Source of the DNA: Flavobacterium psychrophilum
Lineage (GTDB): Bacteria > Bacteroidota > Bacteroidia > Flavobacteriales > Flavobacteriaceae
Assembly: GCA_943325515.2 (NCBI GenBank)
Contig: CALPPS020000002.1
Coordinates: 1 to 64,000, forward strand
DNA length: 64,000 nt
Direction of reading: 5' to 3'
Below, one piece after another: positions 8,992-18,856 of the stretch (position 1 is its first letter; every line of letters starts with the position of its first letter). Below the pieces are notes generated by a model. That model made no database searches. It saw only the letters and a program-made list of their open reading frames with translations, and was not told where the DNA came from. The position numbers and the translations under genes were made by a program.

Positions 8992-9041
8992 TAAAGAGAA
9001 AAGAAAAAAGATCATGTTTTCTCTATATTCTTTTCTCTTTA
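8992..9041 (-). terminator. Long inverted repeat between yqeY and tRNA-Arg
   Basis: A perfect 14-base inverted repeat (8992-9005 with 9028-9041, purine-rich arm AAAGAGAAAAGAA) begins 3 bases beyond the yqeY stop on the minus strand. It probably forms the yqeY terminator hairpin, although it is A/T-rich and has a 22-base loop. Confidence 0.5.
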
Positions 9042-9044
9042 TTC

Positions 9045-9494
9045 TTAAACTAATAATTTTTTAACTATAGCTGATATCGTTTTACCTTCTGCTGTTCCAC
9101 CAAGTTGTGCTGAGGCTAATCCCATTACTTTTCCCATAGAAGCTATTCCGGAAGCTCCAGTTTCTGCAATTATTTTTGCAACTACGAGTTCTACTTCTGC
9201 CTCGCTTAATTGAGCTGGGAGAAATTTTTCGATAATAGCTATTTGTGCCAATTCTGGTTCTGCTAAATCAGGACGATTTTGTGTAGTAAAAATTAAAGCA
9301 CTGTCTTTACGCATTTTTACTAATTTTTGTAAAATTTTAATTTCATCTGATTCGTTGATTTCTTCTTTAGATCCTGATGAAGTTTGCGCTAATAAAAGTT
9401 CTGATTTGATGGCTCGAAGTGCTTCTAAAGCTATAGTGTCTTTGGCACGCATAGCATTTTTCATTTCGTCCATTATTTGGGTTGATAAACTCAT
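9045..9494 (-). CDS. yqeY: GatB/YqeY domain protein
   Basis: YqeY proteins are small stand-alone relatives of the C-terminal tRNA-binding domain of the GatB amidotransferase subunit; their exact role is not settled. The 149 residues match the family. Seen: an N-terminal helical part (MKNAMRAKDTIALEALRAIKSE), the central RPDLAEPELAQIAIIEKFLPAQL, and the C-terminal GKVMGLASAQLGGTAEGK. It follows ftsZ in the same direction but is separated by the ftsZ terminator and has its own -7 box, so it is probably a separate unit. Confidence 0.9.
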   Translation of the reverse strand: MSLSTQIMDEMKNAMRAKDTIALEALRAIKSELLLAQTSSGSKEEINESDEIKILQKLVKMRKDSALIFTTQNRPDLAEPELAQIAIIEKFLPAQLSEAEVELVVAKIIAETGASGIASMGKVMGLASAQLGGTAEGKTISAIVKKLLV

Positions 9495-9561
9495 AATTTA
9501 GATTTTTTTTGATTATTAGGCCGCTCAGATTAATTAGATTTTGAGACTCCTAAAAGCCATA

Positions 9562-9569
9562 CAAAGATA
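9562..9569 (-). promoter_or_regulatory. -7 box of yqeY promoter
   Basis: TATCTTTG on the minus strand matches TAnnTTTG exactly, 67 bases before the yqeY ATG and overlapping the T-tract of the ftsZ terminator. No clear -33 TTG was found. Confidence 0.5.
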
Positions 9570-9576
9570 AAAAAAT

Positions 9577-9607
9577 AACCCGAAAATTTTAGTGAAATTT
9601 TCGGGTT
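9577..9607 (-). terminator. Terminator of the dcw operon after ftsZ
   Basis: A 13-base-pair perfect stem (9577-9589 with 9595-9607, AACCCGAAAATTT / AAATTTTCGGGTT) has a 5-base loop and is followed on the minus strand by TTATTTTTTT. It starts 23 bases after the ftsZ stop. Confidence 0.88.
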
Positions 9608-9630
9608 GGATAATTTGGTTTAGTGTTGGT

Positions 9631-11574
9631 TTAATCTACATTATCATGCAAGAATGAATTGTTGGAACGCAATTGCAAATCATCATTGCTGTCTGTTCCT
9701 AAAGACATTCTAGAGTTTAAATTTGTATCGGCGGTATTTGACAGATCAAGGCCTAAGCGTTTATAAGCTGGTTCTTTTTCTAATTCTTCTATACGTGAAG
9801 GATTGTTGTGAAATTTATAATTGAACTCTTTTAACTTTCTTCTTCTTTCATCGGCTCTGTGTCTTAAAGTTTCTTCGATGGTCATTTCTACCGGTGATAC
9901 ATCTTCAAAGTGCATAACTGTTGATAATGGCTTATCCGTTTCTGCTTGTGGCTTTAAAGTAATATTTAACTCTTCAGCTATTGGCTCTTCAATTATTTTT
10001 GCTGTTGGTTTTGAGTTTAATAAATCATTCTCTATTTCCATATATTCCTCTAAAGAATATTTGATTACACCACCTTCATTCATTTCAGTAACTTGAACAA
10101 ATTGTACTGCTTCATTTACTATGATATCATTTGCCTCTGATAAATCAAAAACTATTTTGCTTTCTTCAATAGCTTCGATTTTTTCAAATGTTGTCGTATC
10201 TAGAATATCAAATGTAAATGTAGTTTGTTCTTCCTCAATGCTATTTTGTGGTTCGATCACTTTCATTTCATTAACTTCAGGAGTAATTACTTTGAAATCG
10301 ATATCATTAATTGGAGATACAATTTCGAAAGTTACGTCCAAGTTGCGAATAAATTGATTCATAGCTATTAACTCATTGTCGTCAATAGCTGCTTCTACCA
10401 CTGTTGGCAATTCTATTTCGTCCTCGATTAATTCAAATACAATTTTTTCAGACACCTCTTCAGTTGGAGTTTCCAGTATAGATTGAAAAACTTCTATTGA
10501 TTTTTGAGTTAGATCACGTTCTAATTTGTGCTCACTATCTAATGAGTGTATAATTTTCTTTGCTTCTATGTTTAAAATTCCATTTTGTTGTTCTTCATTA
10601 AATCCCGTTGCAATGATGGTAACTGCTATTGACTCACCTAATTTTTCATCTTCTCCAACTCCCATAATGATGTTAGCATTATTTCCGGCTTCACTTTGAA
10701 TATGGTCATTAATTTCTCCTATTTCATCAATAGTAATTTCATTTGAACCAGAAACGATAAGCAACAATACGTTTTTGGCTCCTGAAATTTTATTATCATC
10801 TAACAATGGAGAATCTAATGCAGAAATTATAGCTTCTTTTGCTCTGTTTTCACCGCTAGCAGTAGCAGAACCCATAATGGCTCTTCCACTATTTTCGAGC
10901 ACAGTTTTAGCATCTTTTAAATCAATGTTTTGAGTATAGTGATGTGTAATTACTTCCGCAATTCCTCTTGATGCTGTAGCTAATACTTCATCTGCTTTTG
11001 AAAATCCAGCTTTGAAACCAAGATTTCCATACACTTCTCTTAATTTATTATTATTGATAACAATCAAAGAATCAACTTGTTTTCTTAATTTTTCAACACC
11101 TAACTTGGCTTGGTCTTGACGAACTTTTCCCTCAAACTGAAAAGGACAGGTTACAATTCCTACAGTTAAAATTCCTTTCTCTTTTGCCATTTGAGCAATC
11201 ACTGGCGCAGCTCCAGTTCCTGTTCCACCGCCCATTCCTGCGGTAATGAATACCATTTTAGTATTAGTGTCCAACATTTTTTCTATATCGCCAACACTTT
11301 CTAATGCTGATTGTTGTCCAACATCGGGATTAGCCCCAGCGCCAAGGCCTTCTGTTAAGTTAACACCTAACTGAATTTTATTTGGCACAGGACTATTTTG
11401 AAGTGCTTGCGAGTCTGTATTACAAACTATAAAATCAACACCATTTATTCCTTGTTTAAACATGTGATTGATAGCGTTACTTCCGCCGCCACCTACTCCA
11501 ATTACTTTTATCACATTTGATTGGTTTTTTGGTAAATCAAATGAGATATTTCCAAATTCTGAGTTGCTTGTCAT
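9631..11574 (-). CDS. ftsZ: Cell division protein FtsZ with long C-terminal extension
   Basis: FtsZ is the tubulin-like GTPase that forms the division ring. The GTPase core occupies about residues 15-330: GGGGSNAINHM, the signature GGGTGTGAAPV near residue 115, and KFGSA-free T7-loop sequence with NNNKLREVYG. The protein has 647 residues, far longer than the roughly 380 of E. coli. The extra 300 residues are mostly acidic and low in predicted structure (many EIE, TFEI and VFDL stretches), ending in a basic segment (ETLRHRADERRRKLKEFNYKF) and the tail NSFLHDNVD. Long FtsZ tails are usual in this group. It is the last gene of the dcw operon, 35 bases after ftsA. Confidence 0.96.
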   Translation of the reverse strand: MTSNSEFGNISFDLPKNQSNVIKVIGVGGGGSNAINHMFKQGINGVDFIVCNTDSQALQNSPVPNKIQLGVNLTEGLGAGANPDVGQQSALESVGDIEKMLDTNTKMVFITAGMGGGTGTGAAPVIAQMAKEKGILTVGIVTCPFQFEGKVRQDQAKLGVEKLRKQVDSLIVINNNKLREVYGNLGFKAGFSKADEVLATASRGIAEVITHHYTQNIDLKDAKTVLENSGRAIMGSATASGENRAKEAIISALDSPLLDDNKISGAKNVLLLIVSGSNEITIDEIGEINDHIQSEAGNNANIIMGVGEDEKLGESIAVTIIATGFNEEQQNGILNIEAKKIIHSLDSEHKLERDLTQKSIEVFQSILETPTEEVSEKIVFELIEDEIELPTVVEAAIDDNELIAMNQFIRNLDVTFEIVSPINDIDFKVITPEVNEMKVIEPQNSIEEEQTTFTFDILDTTTFEKIEAIEESKIVFDLSEANDIIVNEAVQFVQVTEMNEGGVIKYSLEEYMEIENDLLNSKPTAKIIEEPIAEELNITLKPQAETDKPLSTVMHFEDVSPVEMTIEETLRHRADERRRKLKEFNYKFHNNPSRIEELEKEPAYKRLGLDLSNTADTNLNSRMSLGTDSNDDLQLRSNNSFLHDNVD

Positions 11575-11609
11575 ACTATTTTGGTTTTGTTATTTTTTAC
11601 TCTGTTATT

Positions 11610-12995
11610 CTATTCTGCGTTATCTAAAAAGTCTTTAATTTTATCTACATACCGGTCAAAAAAGGATCTCCTTATTTTGCCTTCTGTTGTTTCATTTTCA
11701 ATTTTGCTAACTGGCAATTCTACTTCGTCTAAAACTTCTTCCTCTACTTTTTCTTCCACTAATGGTTTAAAAACTGAATGTTTTGGCACCTCTGCTCCTA
11801 CTTCTTTAAGTTCAATTTTGTAGGCGCTATTAGAATTGTTTTCAATACTATTCATAACCAATCCTACAGCAGTAGCAAATAATGGACTTGAAATTTCTTC
11901 ACTAGAATTTCCTGCCAAATGTTCATTTGGATACCCAATTCTAGTATCCATTCCTGTAATATATTCTACTAATTGTTTAATATGTTTCAATTGCGATCCT
12001 CCGCCAGTTAAAACAATTCCAGCAATTAACTTTTTGCGGGGATCTTCGTGTCCATAAGCTTTAATCTCAGTAAAAACTTGCTCAATGATTTCAACAACTC
12101 TTGCGTGAATTATTTTTGACAAATTCTTTAATGAAATTTCTTTTGGGTCTCTTCCTCTTAGCCCTGGAATAGAAACTATTTCATTGTCTTTATTTTCTCC
12201 AGGCCAAGCTGAACCAAATTTTGTTTTCAATAATTCGGCTTGTTTTTCAATAATAGAGCACCCTTCTTTAATATCATCTGTAATCACATTTCCGCCAAAA
12301 GGCACAACTGCTGTATGACGAATGATTCCATCTTTAAAAATGGCTAAATCTGTTGTCCCACCACCAATGTCTATCAAAGCAACACCGGCTTCTTTTTCTT
12401 CTTGACTTAAAACGGCATCAGCAGAAGCTAATGGTTCCAGTGTCAAACCAGATAATTCAATACCTGAGCTTTGAATACATCTTCCTACATTTCTAATAGA
12501 AGAGGCTTGTCCAACTACCACATGAAAACTGGCTTCTAATCGTCCACCATACATGCCTATTGGTTCTTTTATTTCAGACTGCCCATCAATTTTAAATTCT
12601 TGTGGCAATACGTGGATAATTTCTTCTCCCGGAAGCATTGCTAATTTATTGACTTGGTCAATTAACAATTGAATATCTCTTCCACTAATTACCTCCTCTG
12701 GATTAGTTCTGATCACGTAATCGGTGTGTTGAATACTACGAATGTGTTGTCCTGCGATACCTACAACCACATCGCTTATTTTATACCCTGAATTATTTTC
12801 GGCTTCTAGAACTGCTTGCTGAATAGATTGAATAGTTTGAGTGATATTATTTACAACACCACGAGCCACACCAAGACTTTTGGATTTTCCTACACCCAAA
12901 ATCTCTAGTTTTCCATATTCGTTTTTCTTGCCAATCATGGCAACAATCTTGGTTGTCCCAATATCTAATCCAACGGCAATATTCTCTTTTTCCAT
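11610..12995 (-). CDS. ftsA: Cell division protein FtsA
   Basis: FtsA is an actin-like ATPase that anchors FtsZ to the membrane. Seen: the phosphate-1 loop VGLDIGTTKIVAMIG at the N-terminus, the SHS2 (1C) region near residues 85-160, the second phosphate loop LIDIGGGTTDLAIF near residue 205, and the adenosine motif IVLTGGGSQL near residue 330. The 461-residue length is slightly above E. coli (420), owing to a linker. The last 22 residues form an amphipathic helix (FFDRYVDKIKDFL), the membrane-targeting sequence. It lies 6 bases after ftsQ. Confidence 0.96.
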   Translation of the reverse strand: MEKENIAVGLDIGTTKIVAMIGKKNEYGKLEILGVGKSKSLGVARGVVNNITQTIQSIQQAVLEAENNSGYKISDVVVGIAGQHIRSIQHTDYVIRTNPEEVISGRDIQLLIDQVNKLAMLPGEEIIHVLPQEFKIDGQSEIKEPIGMYGGRLEASFHVVVGQASSIRNVGRCIQSSGIELSGLTLEPLASADAVLSQEEKEAGVALIDIGGGTTDLAIFKDGIIRHTAVVPFGGNVITDDIKEGCSIIEKQAELLKTKFGSAWPGENKDNEIVSIPGLRGRDPKEISLKNLSKIIHARVVEIIEQVFTEIKAYGHEDPRKKLIAGIVLTGGGSQLKHIKQLVEYITGMDTRIGYPNEHLAGNSSEEISSPLFATAVGLVMNSIENNSNSAYKIELKEVGAEVPKHSVFKPLVEEKVEEEVLDEVELPVSKIENETTEGKIRRSFFDRYVDKIKDFLDNAE

Positions 12996-13001
12996 AATCT
13001 T

Positions 13002-13724
13002 CTATTTAATGCAAACCACTTGTTTGGTAAACTTCAAATTAATTTTTCTGTATTTGTTTAAAGTGCTATCTAGAACTGCTTTTTGAAAAAATGCTTTATA
13101 GTTTTTAAATTTTCTATCAATGTTTATAGATTTACCAAAATCAATTTGAAAATCATAATTTCTATTGACCATGATTAAGCTACCGTTAGGCAAAACTTGT
13201 ATCCCAATGATGTTTTTTTTTAAAAAATCATCTTCTGCAATCATCTTTAAAACTTCAGATAATTTTTCTTTTTTTACTGCAGCAATTTCCCCAGATAATA
13301 GTGGAACTCTAGCAGTATAATTCTCAGACAAGGGCATTTTATTTCCCTCATAATCAAGATAAAAAGAACCAGTTTGATCAAATACTCTTCCCAGAGGTGT
13401 TTTTTGCTCTACCACCACTTTTAAAATTCCATCTACACTAACAAACACATCTATTTTTTGTATCAATTTGTGCCTGCTAATTGAATTTTCCAATTTGTTC
13501 AAATCTAAATCAACTTTGCTCAAATTTTTTATGTCTTGATTTTTTTCTATTAACAATTTATTAACCATTTCTGGCTTCAAAAAAAGGTTCTTTTTACCCA
13601 CAAAAATAACTTCTGTATTTTTAATTTTTCTAGTTGCATTTCGTTGTGAAGTAAAGGAATACAGGGAGACAACAACTAAAATAATCAACACCAATCTGAT
13701 ATTTGTCCAAGTGAAAATTTTCAT
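13002..13724 (-). CDS. ftsQ: Cell division protein FtsQ
   Basis: FtsQ/DivIB is a single-pass inner-membrane protein linking cytoplasmic and periplasmic divisome parts. The 240-residue protein has a short cytoplasmic N-terminus, one membrane segment (LVLIILVVVSLYSF, residues 11-24) and a periplasmic region with a beta-domain pattern (ISRHKLIQKIDVFVSVDGILKVVVEQKTPLGRV split across it). Sequence identity to E. coli FtsQ is low, so the call also rests on position between murC and ftsA. Its ATG overlaps the murC TGA by 3 bases (ATGA), indicating translational coupling. Confidence 0.88.
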   Translation of the reverse strand: MKIFTWTNIRLVLIILVVVSLYSFTSQRNATRKIKNTEVIFVGKKNLFLKPEMVNKLLIEKNQDIKNLSKVDLDLNKLENSISRHKLIQKIDVFVSVDGILKVVVEQKTPLGRVFDQTGSFYLDYEGNKMPLSENYTARVPLLSGEIAAVKKEKLSEVLKMIAEDDFLKKNIIGIQVLPNGSLIMVNRNYDFQIDFGKSINIDRKFKNYKAFFQKAVLDSTLNKYRKINLKFTKQVVCIK

Positions 13725-15061
13725 AGCAAAGCCTTTTTAATGTTAGGAACTAATTCACCAATATCTCCTGCTCCAATAGTGATAATTATTTTGGCATTAC
13801 TTTCTAAAATAGAAGGTATTAAATCGGTTTTTGAAACCAGTTTTTTATTTGGATTTTCCATTTTTGAAAGTAACCAACTTGATGTAATTCCTTCTATTGT
13901 TAATTCTCTTGCAGGATAAATATCCAACATTAAAATTTCATCAAATTGAGACAAACTTTTGGCAAAATCATCGGCAAAATCTTTGGTTCTGCTAAACAAA
14001 TGTGGTTGGAAAATTGCCAACACTTTTTCGCTTGGATACAATTCACGAACTGCTTGATGCACTGCGTTAATTTCGGTTGGATGATGTGCATAATCATCTA
14101 TAAAAACCAAATTTTCTGTCTTAATTTGATAAGAAAATCTACGTTGAATTCCTTTAAATGATACCAAGGCTTTAGCAATGGACTCTGTTGTTGTACCAAA
14201 AGTCTTAGCCATTGCTAAGGCCATCAGGGCATTCATTAAATTATGTCTTCCTGGCAATCCGAATTGTAAATCTTTAATGATTTCAGTTGGTGTTTGAACA
14301 TCAAACACATAAAACCCTTTTTCTATTCGGATATTGAAAGCTTTGTATGTTGATTCTTCATCAATTCCAATAGTTAATGCCTCTAGAGGCAATCCTTTTG
14401 GAACGAATAAATTATTTTTATTTTCAACTTTATCTGCAAATTCTCTAAAGGAATCTTCTATAGCTGATTTATCACCATAAACATCTAAATGGTCTGAATC
14501 CATTGAGGTTACACAAGCAATGTCTGGATACAAATGAAGAAATGATCTATCAAATTCATCGGCTTCAACTACGGTAACGGTTTTACCATTCCCAATTAAA
14601 TTGGAATTATAATTTTCTACAATTCCTCCTAAGAAAGCAGTAATATCTGCTCCACTTTCGTAGAGAATATGTCCCAAAATACTCGATGTTGTTGTTTTTC
14701 CGTGTGTTCCAGCAATCGCAAAACAAAAAGTGTCTTTGGTAATGATTCCCAAAACTTCAGCTCGTTTTTTAACTACATAATCTCTTTCTAAAAAGTAATT
14801 CCATTCTGAATGAGATACTGGAACTGCCGGAGTTATTATAACCAAAGTATTTTCTACATAATAATCGGCTGGAATTAAACTGATATTGTCTTCAAAGTGA
14901 ATGTTCATTCCATTTGCCATCAACTCTGCGGTTAAAACGGTTGGTGTTTTGTCGTAACCCGAAACATTTTTGCCAATGTTTTGGAAATAACGAGCCAAAG
15001 CACTCATTCCAATGCCTCCAATTCCGATGAAATAGACGTTATGTATTTGGTTTAAATTCAC
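13721..15061 (-). CDS. murC: UDP-N-acetylmuramate--L-alanine ligase
   Basis: MurC adds L-alanine to UDP-MurNAc, the first peptide step of peptidoglycan synthesis. The 446 residues show GIGGIGMSALARYF at 13-26, the ATP loop GTHGKTTTSS near residue 119, EADEFDRSFL, and the C-terminal Mur ligase domain with YAHHPTEI. The start codon is GTG at 15061: no ATG lies upstream in frame before the murG stop, and the next Met falls inside the nucleotide-binding loop, so it would remove an essential part. The gene begins 1 base after the murG stop and its end overlaps ftsQ. Confidence 0.96.
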   Translation of the reverse strand: MNLNQIHNVYFIGIGGIGMSALARYFQNIGKNVSGYDKTPTVLTAELMANGMNIHFEDNISLIPADYYVENTLVIITPAVPVSHSEWNYFLERDYVVKKRAEVLGIITKDTFCFAIAGTHGKTTTSSILGHILYESGADITAFLGGIVENYNSNLIGNGKTVTVVEADEFDRSFLHLYPDIACVTSMDSDHLDVYGDKSAIEDSFREFADKVENKNNLFVPKGLPLEALTIGIDEESTYKAFNIRIEKGFYVFDVQTPTEIIKDLQFGLPGRHNLMNALMALAMAKTFGTTTESIAKALVSFKGIQRRFSYQIKTENLVFIDDYAHHPTEINAVHQAVRELYPSEKVLAIFQPHLFSRTKDFADDFAKSLSQFDEILMLDIYPARELTIEGITSSWLLSKMENPNKKLVSKTDLIPSILESNAKIIITIGAGDIGELVPNIKKALL

Positions 15062-15062
15062 T

Positions 15063-16154
15063 TTATTTTATCAATTTTGATATTTCTTCAACTATATCTT
15101 TAGTAGCATTTGGCTTTGCCAATTTTTTGATATTATGACTTAACTCTTTTTGCAAATTTTCATTTGTAATTAAATCTGAAAAAACAGTTTCAAATTTTTC
15201 TTCTAGTTCATTTTCTCTTAAAAGAATAGCGCCATTTTTATCTATAATTGCTTTAGCATTTTTGGTTTGATGGTCTTCGGCCACATTGGGTGAAGGAATA
15301 AAAATAGTTGGTTTTCCTACCAAACATAATTCGGAAACCGAAGATGCACCAGCACGTGAAATCACAAAATCGGCAGCAGCATAAATCAAATCCATTCTGT
15401 CAATAAAGGCTACTACTTGCACATTTTCTTTTTCATTGAAATGTTGATATTCTTCGTAATATAATTTGCCACATTGCCAAAATACCTGAATACCACTTGC
15501 TAATAGAAAATCTAATTCTTTTTCAATTAAATGATTGACTCTTCTGGCACCAAGGCTTCCGCCGAGTATTAAAAGTATTTTTTTATCGTCATCAAAATTG
15601 AAATATGAAATTCCTTCTTGCTTTTTATTTTCAATAGTTAATAAATCTTGACGCACTGGATTCCCTGTGAATACAATTTTATTTTTTGGGAAAAAGCGTT
15701 CTAAATTTTCATACGCCACACAAATAACATTAGCTTTCTTGCTCAATAATTTATTAGTAATTCCTGGGTAGGAATTTTGTTCTTGAATAACCGTAGGAAT
15801 GTTTAAACTGTTGGCCATTTGCAATAATGGTCCGCTTGCAAAACCGCCAGTCCCAATTACTACATCAGGTTTAAAATTTTTTATAATCTTTCTAGATTTC
15901 CATAAACTGCTCATTAGTTTAAATGGAAACATCATATTTTGTATCGTTAATTTTCTTTGTAAACCAGCAATCCACAAACCTTCTATGTTGTAACCCGCTT
16001 GTGGTACTTTTTGCATTTCCATTTTATCGCTTGCGCCTACAAAAAGAAATTCTGCCTCAGAAAATCGAGATTTTAATTCATTGGCAATAGCAATGGCCGG
16101 ATAAATATGCCCGCCAGTGCCACCCCCACTTATTATGAATTTTAATTTTCTCAT
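15063..16154 (-). CDS. murG: UDP-GlcNAc:undecaprenyl-PP-MurNAc-pentapeptide GlcNAc transferase
   Basis: MurG turns lipid I into lipid II on the inner face of the cytoplasmic membrane. It is a GT28 glycosyltransferase of 363 residues. Motifs: [15 protein letters not shown] near residue 10 (the glycine-rich loop), GTGGFASGP near residue 102, [20 protein letters not shown] near residue 197, and [11 protein letters not shown] near residue 265 for UDP-GlcNAc binding. It sits 1 base after ftsW and 1 base before murC. Confidence 0.96.
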   Translation of the reverse strand: MRKLKFIISGGGTGGHIYPAIAIANELKSRFSEAEFLFVGASDKMEMQKVPQAGYNIEGLWIAGLQRKLTIQNMMFPFKLMSSLWKSRKIIKNFKPDVVIGTGGFASGPLLQMANSLNIPTVIQEQNSYPGITNKLLSKKANVICVAYENLERFFPKNKIVFTGNPVRQDLLTIENKKQEGISYFNFDDDKKILLILGGSLGARRVNHLIEKELDFLLASGIQVFWQCGKLYYEEYQHFNEKENVQVVAFIDRMDLIYAAADFVISRAGASSVSELCLVGKPTIFIPSPNVAEDHQTKNAKAIIDKNGAILLRENELEEKFETVFSDLITNENLQKELSHNIKKLAKPNATKDIVEEISKLIK

Positions 16155-16155
16155 T

Positions 16156-17445
16156 TTAACTTCTTTTCAAAATTGGCTCTAAAGGATTTGCTGCATCTTC
16201 AATAGAAAAATCTTCTTGTTCTTCGGCTTCGTCTTCTTGTAATTGTTTGTCGATTAGCTTTTGTAAAGCGTCTTCTCGTTTTTGTTTTTCAACTTGTTCT
16301 TCAGCAATTTCCTCGTCTTTTTTAGTTACACTTAAAATAATTCCAAGTGCAATACAAGTCATCCAAATAGAACTTCCACCAGAACTAATTAGTGGCAAAG
16401 TTTGTCCTGTTACTGGCAACAATTCTACAGCTACAGCCATGTTTGTCATTGCCTGAAAAATTATTGGGAAACCTAAACCTATTACGACAAGTTTACCAAA
16501 AAGTGAATTGGCTTTATGCGCTGCGACGACAAATCGGAGCAACAATAAAAGATACATTCCTAAGACTAATAATCCTCCGAAAAAACCATATTCTTCAACG
16601 ATAATGGCATAAATAAAGTCAGAAGAAGATTGTGGTAAAAAATTTTTCTGCACACTTTTACCTGGTCCAAGTCCATATACTCCTCCAGAAGCTATGGCTA
16701 TTTTAGCTTTCTCAATTTGATAATCGTCTTCATCTGGTTTATCGCTTGTGAAATTATCAATACGTGCCATCCAAGTATCTACACGATTGGGGAAAGCACC
16801 AGGAAAAGCTTTGGCTACTAGGATGAAAAACACCAATCCTATAATACCAGCACCAATAATAATTCCGATATATTTTAATGGATATTTGCCAATGAAGGCT
16901 AACATCATTACCATGGAAAAAATTAAAGCTGCTGTAGATAAATTGGCTGGAAGAATTAGTATGATAGTAATAAAAACTGGAAGCCATAATTCCCAAAGTG
17001 AGTTTTGAAAAGTTATAGGTGTATCTCTTTTTTTAGATAAATATCTGGCCACAAAAACATATAACACTATTGAAGCCAATGTTGACGTCTGGAATGTTAT
17101 GCCAATAAAAGGTATTTGTATCCAACGACTTGCATTAGCTCCTTCTATAACTGTTCCTTTCAATAATGTATAAATTAATAGCAACCAAACGACAGGCAAC
17201 AACAATCTCGATATCGTTCTGAAATAATGATAGGGAACTTTATGTACTTTATACAAAATAAAAAATCCAACTAAAATTTGTGCTCCGTGTTTCAAAAGAT
17301 AAGTTAAAGCATTTCCTGAACCATGACGCATGTAGGCCAAATTACTACTTGCGCTAAACACTGGCATAAAAGAAAACAATGCCAACAAGGCAACGAATGC
17401 CCAGATGACTTTATCTCCTTTTAGACTGTGAATTAGTTCTTTCAT
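16156..17445 (-). CDS. ftsW: SEDS glycosyltransferase FtsW
   Basis: FtsW polymerises lipid II at the septum together with FtsI. The 429-residue protein has about ten membrane segments and the SEDS signatures: [19 protein letters not shown] and [21 protein letters not shown] in the large loop (about residues 235-270), then [17 protein letters not shown] near residue 345. A highly charged Glu/Lys-rich cytoplasmic tail of about 60 residues follows the last segment. It is separated from murD by 76 bases that hold small repeats; this is the largest gap inside the cluster. Confidence 0.94.
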   Translation of the reverse strand: MKELIHSLKGDKVIWAFVALLALFSFMPVFSASSNLAYMRHGSGNALTYLLKHGAQILVGFFILYKVHKVPYHYFRTISRLLLPVVWLLLIYTLLKGTVIEGANASRWIQIPFIGITFQTSTLASIVLYVFVARYLSKKRDTPITFQNSLWELWLPVFITIILILPANLSTAALIFSMVMMLAFIGKYPLKYIGIIIGAGIIGLVFFILVAKAFPGAFPNRVDTWMARIDNFTSDKPDEDDYQIEKAKIAIASGGVYGLGPGKSVQKNFLPQSSSDFIYAIIVEEYGFFGGLLVLGMYLLLLLRFVVAAHKANSLFGKLVVIGLGFPIIFQAMTNMAVAVELLPVTGQTLPLISSGGSSIWMTCIALGIILSVTKKDEEIAEEQVEKQKREDALQKLIDKQLQEDEAEEQEDFSIEDAANPLEPILKRS

Positions 17446-17521
17446 TTTTTAGCTGTTAACCTTTAGCTCTTAATATCCTATGCATTTTTGCTAACAGCTA
17501 ATAGCTGAAAGCTGACTGCTT
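17446..17521. repeat. AGCT-type repeats between murD and ftsW
   Basis: An inverted pair AGCTGTTA (17451-17458) and TAACAGCT (17492-17499) is followed by repeated AGCT words (TAATAGCTGAAAGCTGACTGC). This is the only sizeable non-coding gap between ftsZ and mraZ. It resembles small dispersed intergenic repeats and has no terminator-like T-run. Confidence 0.45.
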
Positions 17522-18856
17522 TTACAAATTCTTTACCGCCGCTTTAAATTGATTTCCTCTGTCTTCGTAGTTTTGAAATAAATCGAAACTTGCGCATGCT
17601 GGAGATAATAAAACCGTATCACCTTTCTCGGCTAAATGTTTAGCAGTAATTACCGCATCACTCATATTATCAACCTCTACCATCATATCAACCACATTTC
17701 CAAAAGCATCAATTATTTTTTTATTGTCGATACCAAGGCAGATGATTGCTTTTACTTTTTCGCGAACTAACGACATAATTTCGCTGTAATCATTTCCTTT
17801 GTCAACACCTCCAACAATCCAAACAGTCGGGACAGTCATACTATCTAAAGCAAAGAAAGTAGCATTCACGTTGGTAGCTTTACTATCATTGATGTACTGC
17901 ACATTTTGAATTTTTAACACTTTTTCTAAACGATGTTCTACACCTTGAAAATTGGATAAACTCTCACGAATAGTTTCCTTTCTAATTTTCATCAGCAGGG
18001 CTACAGAAGTTGCTGCCATAGCGTTTTTCATGTTGTGTTTTCCTTCCAATGAAACCTCACCAGTTTTCATTTCAAATTCCTCGTTGTTGATAATAATGTC
18101 CATAGTGTCGTTTTTTATAAAGGCTCCGTTTTCAAAAGTTTTGTTTAATGAAAAAGGAATTAATTTTGCTTTTGTTTTGTTATTTTTAAACCAGTTTGAG
18201 ATAGGTTCATCATCTGCATCATAGATGAAATAATCTTCTTCGGTTTGATTCATTGTTATTCTAAATTTTGATGCAATATAATTTTCATATTTGTATTCAT
18301 ATCTGTCTAAATGGTCAGGACTAATATTCAATAGAATGGCTATATCTGGTCTATATTTTATATTGCCATCCAATTGAAAACTGCTCAATTCTAATACATA
18401 ATATTCATAATTTTCTTCCGCTACTTGCCAAGCAAAACTTTTGCCAATGTTACCTCCTAAACCAACATTCAGTCCCCCATTCTTTAGCAAATGATAAGTC
18501 AACATGGTGGTTGTGGTTTTGCCATTACTTCCTGTAATACCTATGGTTTTTGCTTTTGTAAATGGCGAAGCAAATTCGATTTCTGAAATCACAGGTATTC
18601 CTTTTTCCAAAAGTTTTTTAACCATTGGTGATTTTTCTGGAATTCCCGGACTTTTCATAACCACATCGGCATTTAGAATTAAATCTTCTGTATGCTGTTC
18701 CTCTTCCCATTTAATCTCATATTTTGTAAGAACGTCTTTGTAATTTTCTTTAATTTTTCCAAAGTCAGAGACGAAAACATCGTATCCTTCTTTTTTTCCT
18801 AAAATGGCAGTTCCAATCCCACTTTCGCCTCCACCAAGTATTACCAATCGTTGCAT
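17522..18856 (-). CDS. murD: UDP-N-acetylmuramoyl-L-alanine--D-glutamate ligase
   Basis: MurD adds D-glutamate to UDP-MurNAc-L-Ala. The 444-residue form begins [13 protein letters not shown] at the ATG at 18856. A longer open frame reaches 18913 but lies inside mraY and adds 19 residues before the nucleotide-binding strand, so it is rejected. Motifs: GGGESGIG near residue 9, GITGSNGKTTTTM near residue 110, NISPDHLDRY near residue 180, and YINDSKATN near residue 315. The ATG shares one base with the mraY stop (TAATG). Confidence 0.96.
   Translation of the reverse strand: MQRLVILGGGESGIGTAILGKKEGYDVFVSDFGKIKENYKDVLTKYEIKWEEEQHTEDLILNADVVMKSPGIPEKSPMVKKLLEKGIPVISEIEFASPFTKAKTIGITGSNGKTTTTMLTYHLLKNGGLNVGLGGNIGKSFAWQVAEENYEYYVLELSSFQLDGNIKYRPDIAILLNISPDHLDRYEYKYENYIASKFRITMNQTEEDYFIYDADDEPISNWFKNNKTKAKLIPFSLNKTFENGAFIKNDTMDIIINNEEFEMKTGEVSLEGKHNMKNAMAATSVALLMKIRKETIRESLSNFQGVEHRLEKVLKIQNVQYINDSKATNVNATFFALDSMTVPTVWIVGGVDKGNDYSEIMSLVREKVKAIICLGIDNKKIIDAFGNVVDMMVEVDNMSDAVITAKHLAEKGDTVLLSPACASFDLFQNYEDRGNQFKAAVKNL

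Noticed and set aside
9821-10357. Plus-strand frames opposite ftsZ
   Set aside because: They are antisense shadows of the low-complexity FtsZ tail without start signals or family features.
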